Assembly: GCF_001152565.1 (NCBI RefSeq)
Contig: NZ_CQAZ01000002.1
Location: forward strand, 9,656 to 73,655
Length of the DNA: 64,000 bases
Direction of reading: 5' to 3'
From: Yersinia pekkanenii
Lineage (GTDB): Bacteria > Pseudomonadota > Gammaproteobacteria > Enterobacterales > Enterobacteriaceae
Shown: in pieces, positions 58,513 through 64,000 of the stretch
Position numbering within the stretch: the first letter of the stretch is position 1
Layout of the letters: every line of letters begins with the position of its first letter
Notes under the pieces: generated by a model
The model's database searches: none
The model's input: only the letters and a program-made list of their open reading frames with translations
Told to the model about the DNA's origin: nothing
Position numbers and translations under genes: made by a program

Positions 58513-59559
58513 ATGACATCGCCAGCGATACGTCTTACTCAATACAGCCATGGAGCCGGCTGCGGTTGCAAGATTTCACCCAAAATTTTGGATAAAATTT
58601 TGCATACTGAGCAACAAAAATGGCTAGATCCCCGGCTGTTAGTAGGAAACGAAACCCGTGATGATGCAGCAGTTTATGATATTGGTAACGGTGTCGGTAT
58701 TATCAGTACCACCGATTTTTTTATGCCGATCGTTGACGATCCTTTCGATTTTGGCCGAATAGCCGCCACTAACGCCATTAGTGATGTCTATGCGATGGGC
58801 GGCAAACCGATTATGGCGATTGCGATACTGGGCTGGCCAATAGATAAATTGGCACCAGAAATCGCCCAACAGGTTATCGACGGTGGGCGCTATGTTTGCC
58901 AGCAGGCGGGTATTTCCTTGGCAGGTGGCCATTCCATTGATGCACCAGAACCGATTTTCGGTTTGGCGGTTACCGGTATTATCAGCACGGCGCAGGTTAA
59001 GAAAAACAGTGGAGCCAAGGCGGGTTGTAAACTGTTTCTGACCAAACCGCTGGGTATCGGTATTCTGACCACGGCGGAAAAGAAAAGCAAATTGCGTCCT
59101 GAGCATCAAGGAATTGCCACCGAAACTATGTGCCAGTTGAATAAGTCGGGTGCTGACTTTGCCCATATCCCCGGTGTCACGGCGATGACTGATGTTACTG
59201 GGTTCGGTCTACTGGGGCATTTGAGTGAAATTTGTCAGGGATCCGGTGTTCAGGCAACGCTACATTTCTCTGTCATCCCACGGTTACCTGCGGTCGAAGA
59301 GTATATTGCTGCCGGCTGTGTGCCGGGAGGGACGGGGCGTAACTTTGACAGTTATGGTCATCTGATTGGCAATATGTCTGATCTGCAAAAACAATTATTA
59401 TGTGATCCACAGACTTCCGGTGGTTTGCTGCTCGCGGTATTACCTGAGGCTGAGGCACAAATACAGGCGATTGCTGCTCAATATGGTATGAGGCTCAGCC
59501 CGATTGGCGAGCTAAGTTCAGTGGATAACCACCGGGCGCTGATTGAGATTACAGAATGA
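58513..59559 (+). CDS. selD: Selenide, water dikinase SelD
   Basis: SelD makes selenophosphate from selenide and ATP for selenocysteine and selenouridine synthesis. The 348-residue protein has the active-site cysteine and lysine in [13 protein letters not shown] (Cys, not selenocysteine), the ATP-binding glycine-rich stretches and [11 protein letters not shown]. The ATG at 58513 follows GGGAGAG. Gene order ydjA-selD-topB is conserved. Its presence implies selenoprotein or seleno-tRNA synthesis in this organism. Confidence 0.96.
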   Translation: MTSPAIRLTQYSHGAGCGCKISPKILDKILHTEQQKWLDPRLLVGNETRDDAAVYDIGNGVGIISTTDFFMPIVDDPFDFGRIAATNAISDVYAMGGKPIMAIAILGWPIDKLAPEIAQQVIDGGRYVCQQAGISLAGGHSIDAPEPIFGLAVTGIISTAQVKKNSGAKAGCKLFLTKPLGIGILTTAEKKSKLRPEHQGIATETMCQLNKSGADFAHIPGVTAMTDVTGFGLLGHLSEICQGSGVQATLHFSVIPRLPAVEEYIAAGCVPGGTGRNFDSYGHLIGNMSDLQKQLLCDPQTSGGLLLAVLPEAEAQIQAIAAQYGMRLSPIGELSSVDNHRALIEITE

Positions 59560-59605
59560 CCTTTTCTTTGATGTCCTTTCCTTTGATGTATTCGTGCGGT
59601 GAATG

Positions 59606-61531
59606 ATGCGACTTTTTATTGCTGAAAAACCCAGCTTAGCGCGGGCAATTGCCGATATTTTGCCAAAGCCGCATCGTCGAGGCGATGGATTCATTGCCTG
59701 TGGTAGTGATCAAATGGTGACCTGGTGTGTGGGTCACTTGCTGGAACAAGCCCAGCCTGATGCTTACGATAGCCGCTATGCACGCTGGTCGTTGGCTGAT
59801 TTACCTATCATTCCCGAAAAATGGAAATTACAGCCACGGCCCTCGGTCAGTAAGCAATTAAATGTTATTAAACAACTTTTACAGCAGGCCGATGAAGTGG
59901 TTCATGCCGGTGACCCGGATCGCGAAGGGCAACTTTTGGTTGATGAGGTATTGGATTACCTCGATTTGGTGGCAGAGAAACGGCAAAATGTGCGGCGCTG
60001 CCTGATTAACGATTTAAACCCACAAGCGGTTGAACGTGCTGTGGAGCGTTTACGTTATAATCGTGAATTTATCCCATTATGTGTTTCTGCTTTGGCCCGT
60101 GCCAGAGCTGACTGGCTGTATGGCATCAATATGACACGCGCCTATACCATTCTTGGGCGTAATGCGGGTTATGACGGTGTTTTGTCAGTAGGGCGGGTAC
60201 AAACACCGGTATTGGGGCTGGTGGTGCGCCGTGATGAAGAAATTGAAGACTTCATCTCCAAAGATTTTTTTGAGGTAAAAGCCCATATCGTCACCCCTGC
60301 TGATGAGCGTTTTATCGCGCTATGGCAGCCGAGCGGCTCCTGTGAGTCGTATCAGGATGAAGAAGGGCGTTTATTACACCGGTCATTAGCTGAGCACGTT
60401 GTGACCCGCATCACGGGCCAGCCCGCATTTGTTACATCTTATAATGATAAACGGGAATCAGAAACAGCACCGTTACCTTTCTCCCTATCAACCTTACAGA
60501 TTGAGGCGGCCAAACGCTTTGCTCTAAGTGCTCAGCAAGTGCTGGATATTTGTCAGCGTTTATATGAAACGCACAAATTGATTACGTATCCGCGTTCAGA
60601 TTGCCGATACCTACCAGAAGAGCATTTCGCTGGGCGTCATTCGGTGCTGAATGCTATCAGTATTCATCAGGCAGATTTATTGCCGCTAGATGTAATGGAT
60701 AGTGATAGGCGCAATCGTTGTTGGGATGACAAAAAAGTCGATGCCCACCATGCAATTATCCCAACGGCCCGGGCAAGTAAAGTGAATCTGACCACCGATG
60801 AAGGCAAAGTATACCGCTTGGTGGCGCAGCAATATCTGATGCAGTTTTGCCCTGATGCGCAGTTCCGTAAATGTGTTATTGAATTGGATATTGCCGGCGG
60901 GAAGTTTGTCGCTAAGGCGCGTTTTTTGGCTGAAGCGGGTTGGCGTACCTTGCTCGGCAGCAAGGAACGTGATGAGGAAAACGAAGGCGCGCCATTGCCA
61001 GTGGTCAAGAAAGGCGCTGAGCTATTGTGTGAGCATGGTGAGGTTGTGGAGCGTCAAACTCAGCCACCAAGGCCATTTACCGATGCTAGCTTGTTATCTG
61101 CCATGACGGGAATTGCGCGTTTTGTACAGGACAAAGAGCTAAAGAAAGTGCTGCGAGCCACCGATGGATTGGGCACTGAGGCGACGCGAGCCGGGATTAT
61201 TGAGCTACTTTTCAAACGCACTTTCTTATTTAAAAAAGGGCGCTACATACATGCAAGCCCGGCCGGAAGAGCGTTGATTCATGCGTTACCCGATATTGCG
61301 GCTCGGCCGGATATGACGGCACATTGGGAGTCGACATTGACACAAATCAGTGAAAAAAACTGTCGATATCAGGATTTTATGCAACCGTTGGTGGCGACAT
61401 TGCAGGATTTAATTGGTCAGGCAAAGCAAAATCGATCACCTCAGGTTTTTCGCGGATTGCCAGCAGCACCTTCTGGAACGATAACTAAGCGTAAAAAAAC
61501 ACCATCTAAGGCCAAGGAGAATAAGTCATGA
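59606..61531 (+). CDS. topB: DNA topoisomerase III
   Basis: TopB is a type IA topoisomerase that decatenates replication intermediates. The 641-residue protein has the Toprim domain ([24 protein letters not shown]), the active-site tyrosine in [19 protein letters not shown] and a basic C-terminal tail ([16 protein letters not shown]). Two ATGs occur in tandem; the second (59606) matches E. coli. Its TGA stop overlaps the start of ynjH. Confidence 0.96.
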   Translation: MRLFIAEKPSLARAIADILPKPHRRGDGFIACGSDQMVTWCVGHLLEQAQPDAYDSRYARWSLADLPIIPEKWKLQPRPSVSKQLNVIKQLLQQADEVVHAGDPDREGQLLVDEVLDYLDLVAEKRQNVRRCLINDLNPQAVERAVERLRYNREFIPLCVSALARARADWLYGINMTRAYTILGRNAGYDGVLSVGRVQTPVLGLVVRRDEEIEDFISKDFFEVKAHIVTPADERFIALWQPSGSCESYQDEEGRLLHRSLAEHVVTRITGQPAFVTSYNDKRESETAPLPFSLSTLQIEAAKRFALSAQQVLDICQRLYETHKLITYPRSDCRYLPEEHFAGRHSVLNAISIHQADLLPLDVMDSDRRNRCWDDKKVDAHHAIIPTARASKVNLTTDEGKVYRLVAQQYLMQFCPDAQFRKCVIELDIAGGKFVAKARFLAEAGWRTLLGSKERDEENEGAPLPVVKKGAELLCEHGEVVERQTQPPRPFTDASLLSAMTGIARFVQDKELKKVLRATDGLGTEATRAGIIELLFKRTFLFKKGRYIHASPAGRALIHALPDIAARPDMTAHWESTLTQISEKNCRYQDFMQPLVATLQDLIGQAKQNRSPQVFRGLPAAPSGTITKRKKTPSKAKENKS

Positions 61532-61818
61532 GAACATGGGTACTGCTGGGTTGTATTAGTTTTGCTACGTTTATTTCCGGTGCGGCAATGGCTAATCGTA
61601 ACAATGTTGATGTTGTCGTCCCCCTGCCTCCAGAGATATGGAATAACTCATCAAACCGTAACACTAACAATAATCTGTGCACACGCTGCTGTATTTATCA
61701 AAATCAGAATTATTCGGAAGGCGCTGTATTACGGGTAGAAGGCGAAGTCTTGCAATGTGTGCGTGACTCTAGCGTGGTGGGCACTAATCCACTGATCTGG
61801 AAAAGATTAACCCGCTAG
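61528..61818 (+). CDS. ynjH: DUF1496 exported protein YnjH
   Basis: A 96-residue protein with a signal peptide (cleavage after AMA near residue 22) and a mature part holding [18 protein letters not shown] and a later cysteine (LQCVRD), the DUF1496/YnjH pattern. Function unknown. It overlaps the topB stop by 4 bases, so it is coupled to topB, and its 3' end overlaps that of convergent nudG by 12 bases. Confidence 0.85.
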   Translation: MRTWVLLGCISFATFISGAAMANRNNVDVVVPLPPEIWNNSSNRNTNNNLCTRCCIYQNQNYSEGAVLRVEGEVLQCVRDSSVVGTNPLIWKRLTR

Positions 61819-62208
61819 TACCTGGCGTTTTAGTGCAATAAAAGCATCCAATAGTGGGATATCGGCTGGTGCCAGAGGATAATGATAAGCATCCTCTGGC
61901 ACCAGCCAGACAATAGCTGAGTGACAATGTAACACTGGCTCACCACTGAAGGTGTCAATGTGCCAGGCATGTAGTCGGATGGTGTATTGCTCCGAATCCC
62001 ACTGATTGGTGGCGATATATCTTGCTACCATCGCCTCAATATTTAACTCTTCGGCAAGTTCACGTATTAGCGCTTGTGGTTGGCTTTCACCAGCGTCAAC
62101 TTTCCCACCTGGGAACTCCCACAATCCAGCCTGATCGCGGTCTGCGTCTCGTTGCGCGAGTAAAATTTTGCCGTTTCGTTCAATAATTGCGGCGACGACA
62201 TCAATCAT
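61807..62208 (-). CDS. nudG: Nudix hydrolase NudG (CTP pyrophosphohydrolase)
   Basis: NudG hydrolyses oxidised or methylated pyrimidine nucleotides in E. coli. The 133-residue protein has the Nudix box GGKVDAGESQPQALIRELAE followed by ELNI; the usual glycine near the end of the box is Asn here. The C-terminal APADIPLLDAFIAL matches E. coli NudG. It lies downstream of xthA, and both deal with oxidative or base damage. Confidence 0.92.
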   Translation of the reverse strand: MIDVVAAIIERNGKILLAQRDADRDQAGLWEFPGGKVDAGESQPQALIRELAEELNIEAMVARYIATNQWDSEQYTIRLHAWHIDTFSGEPVLHCHSAIVWLVPEDAYHYPLAPADIPLLDAFIALKRQVLAG

Positions 62209-62290
62209 TTTTTATTTATCCAACGCCGGTGGCTGGTTTGTACTGTTAATAAATGGCCCTCTATTTGAACAGGGCTTATCACCAACGTTA

Positions 62291-63097
62291 TTAGAGCGCG
62301 AATTCGGACCATACTGGCGCATGATCTGATGGTTTCTCCATCCCGCGGATCTCGTAATCAATACCTGTTGCAATACAGCGGGCTGCCAGTGGTTGGCTTG
62401 CCAATAATAAATCTATACGCAGTCCTCTATTTTCATCAAAGCCCCGTGAACGGTAATCAAACCAAGAAAATTGATCATTACAATCAGGATTTGCTGCACG
62501 GAATGTATCAACCAGGCCCCAATTTTGTAGACGCTCTAGCCATGCACGCTCTTCAGGCAGGAATGAACACTTACCGGTGCGCAACCAGCGCTTACGACTC
62601 TCTTCACCGATACCAATATCCAGATCCGTTGGGCTAATATTGATATCTCCCATAATCAGCACCTGAGCATCCGCTGAAAGCTGTTGTTCCAGATACTGCT
62701 GTAAGTCAGCATAAAAACGTTCTTTTGCAGGAAACTTTATCGGATGATCGCGACTTTCTCCCTGAGGGAAATAGCCATTAATAACAGTTAAAGGGCCTTG
62801 TGGCGTTGCAATATCAGCCATGATAATACGGCGCTGAGCATCTTCTTCATCAGTAGGGAAGCCACGGCGAATAGCTAAAGGTTCTTGTTTAGTTAGCAGT
62901 GCAACACCGTAATGGCCTTTTTGCCCATGATAAAAAACGTGATAGCCATGCTTACTGACATCATCAAGGGGAAACATATCATCGTGTACTTTAGTTTCCT
63001 GAAGTCCGATAACATCTGGTTGATGTTGCTCGATTATTGCGGCCAGTTGATGAGGGCGAGCACGTAGGCCATTGATATTAAAAGAAACAAACTTCAT
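62291..63097 (-). CDS. xthA: Exodeoxyribonuclease III
   Basis: XthA is the main AP endonuclease and a 3'-5' exonuclease of base-excision repair. The 268-residue protein has LQETKVHDD (metal-binding Glu), the catalytic Tyr in [19 protein letters not shown] and the C-terminal [10 protein letters not shown] (catalytic His). The ATG at 63097 gives the E. coli start [18 protein letters not shown]. It is transcribed towards nudG with an 82-base gap. Confidence 0.96.
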   Translation of the reverse strand: MKFVSFNINGLRARPHQLAAIIEQHQPDVIGLQETKVHDDMFPLDDVSKHGYHVFYHGQKGHYGVALLTKQEPLAIRRGFPTDEEDAQRRIIMADIATPQGPLTVINGYFPQGESRDHPIKFPAKERFYADLQQYLEQQLSADAQVLIMGDINISPTDLDIGIGEESRKRWLRTGKCSFLPEERAWLERLQNWGLVDTFRAANPDCNDQFSWFDYRSRGFDENRGLRIDLLLASQPLAARCIATGIDYEIRGMEKPSDHAPVWSEFAL

Positions 63098-63106
63098 GGT
63101 TAGCAC

Positions 63107-63852
63107 CGTTTTTTGCTAAAAAATGATCTCAAATATTAGCAGATACAGAATAAAAATGTAATGCGTCAGCAGTGAATAAAGAAAGCGAATGATTTATCAT
63201 TATCGTAATAGATAATGATAAATCATTTTTATTTAAACCAGACTCTCTGACTTCTTCATTAATTTCATGTGTTATTCATTAATGGTTGTTTTGAAATAGT
63301 TTATGATATGACGCTCTCTTCTTTAAATAAATGGTCTAATAGAGAATTAAATGCGAAATGTTATTCAAAAACTCCATTCACTATAATGTAATATTTTTAT
63401 CTTTAATATATAAAAATATAATGCCATCAGATGTTATTCCGGCCTGAAATGGGTATTCTAAAATGTTATTTATTTTTTCATCCTCAACGAATTATTCGTT
63501 TTTGATGGTGATGAATCTTTTATCATAACTGGGTGTGTTAACTAATTTTGTAACAGGGAGAATAAAAAATAGTTATTTAATATCATGGAACTACGGTGAT
63601 TTGTCTGTTAAAAGTGTGTGTAATATCGAGATGTTAATACACGCGTTTACTTAATGCATGATTATTGAATATGCAGGTTTAGATGGCTGTTTTTGCGCGA
63701 TAATATCTTTATTATTAATCAAGTAATTATTATAAATAAAGTTTATGCAATTAACTTATTGAATATTGAACTATATCTACAGCTAGTATTATTAATATAG
63801 GCAGACCTGTCGTTTTTCTCTGATAAATATTAACACAAAGGATTAGTGAATT
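63107..63852. other. AT-rich intergenic region upstream of xthA and the terminal LysR gene
   Basis: About 745 bases, visibly richer in A and T than the rest of the window. Apart from the inverted repeat at 63188-63227 I saw no gene, RNA or operator. The composition suggests either a long regulatory region or the edge of acquired DNA. Confidence 0.5.
63188..63227. promoter_or_regulatory. Perfect 17-bp inverted repeat with Fur-like half sites
   Basis: AATGATTTATCATTATC (63188-63204), loop GTAATA, GATAATGATAAATCATT (63211-63227). The arms begin like Fur boxes (GATAATGATAA) but have one extra base before TCATT. It lies about 90 bases upstream of xthA and could be an operator for xthA or a terminator-like hairpin, though it is poor in G and C. 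Confidence 0.55.
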
Positions 63853-64000
63853 ATGTTTCTATCTCGAAAGCTAGAAGCCTTTATGGCTGTGGTCGAAAAT
63901 GGCTCGTTGAGTAAGGCTGCAAGAGTGATGAACAGGACTACACCGCCAGTGGCTAAGTCGATAAAAGACTTTGAAATTATAATAGGGAAAAGACTTTTTA
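63853..64000 (+). CDS. LysR-type regulator, 3' partial
   Basis: The first 49 codons of a LysR-family gene, cut by the window end. MFLSRKLEAFMAVVENGSLS followed by KAARVMNRTTPPVAKSIKDF is a LysR helix-turn-helix region. AAGGA lies about 13 bases before the ATG. Codon use is AT-rich compared with the other LysR gene in this window (42848-43753). Its targets are unknown. Confidence 0.8.
   Translation, partial: MFLSRKLEAFMAVVENGSLSKAARVMNRTTPPVAKSIKDFEIIIGKRLF

Noticed and set aside
58639-59166. A 175-residue ORF antisense to selD
   Set aside because: It lies wholly within selD on the opposite strand; the selD protein explains the conservation.
62253-62273. GCCCT and AGGGC stem after xthA as a terminator
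   Set aside because: The stem is only 5 bp with a 10-base loop and no T run.

Overview
The window reads as a chromosomal segment of an enterobacterium, most likely Yersinia. Nearly every protein is close to an E. coli K-12 protein, the local gene orders (ruvAB-znuBCA-mepM-lpxM-pykA-hexR-zwf, yoaA-tsaB-yeaY-fadD-rnd-minEDC, msrB-gapA-yeaD-mipA-yeaGH, selD-ydjA-sppA-ansA-pncA) are the enterobacterial ones joined in a different arrangement, and ERIC-type repeats sit in several intergenic gaps. The genus is inferred from recalled protein similarity and repeats, not from a database search. No rRNA, tRNA, CRISPR array, prophage or intact insertion sequence was seen.

Layout. 1-2.7 kb: end of a carbohydrate ABC-transporter cluster (beta-propeller lactonase-like protein, double ATPase, AhpD-like protein) lying directly upstream of ruvA. 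2.8-9.6 kb: ruvAB under a LexA box, the divergent zinc-uptake genes znuBC/znuA around a Zur box, mepM and lpxM. 9.6-15 kb: central carbon metabolism (pykA, hexR, zwf, eda) with a HexR operator before zwf, an ERIC element between zwf and eda, and no edd. 15-16.2 kb: mdtJI spermidine exporter with a 32-codon upstream ORF. 16.4-30.3 kb: ridA-like, yoaA, tsaB, yeaY, fadD, rnd, minCDE, ycgL, an MltB-type transglycosylase, ycgM, ycgN, a small exported protein and a divergent LpxA paralogue. 30.4-38.5 kb: dsbB, nhaB, fadR, ycgB, dadA followed by a decayed dadX, and a Bcr/CflA transporter. 38.7-44.8 kb: a PAS-PAS-GAF-GGDEF-EAL protein, a pirin with a divergent LysR regulator, and a DMT transporter with a histidine-rich tail. 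44.9-53.9 kb: yeaGH, mipA, yeaD, a higBA toxin-antitoxin module inserted beside gapA, msrB and yeaC. 53.9-63.1 kb: pncA, ansA, sppA, ydjA, selD, topB, ynjH, nudG and xthA. The last 0.9 kb is AT-rich and ends inside a LysR-type gene.

Most of the window is conserved housekeeping DNA. Regulators and target sites occur together: HexR with the zwf operator, FadR with a fadD operator, HigA with paired operators. The most unusual items are the second LpxA, whose acyl-chain ruler residue and a downstream arginine pair are changed; the possible mdtJI leader peptide; the higBA insertion with a 17-bp tandem duplication at its edge; the dadX remnant; the absence of edd between zwf and eda; and an array of about 18-bp repeats after znuB. 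I found no clearly unprecedented multi-gene system.
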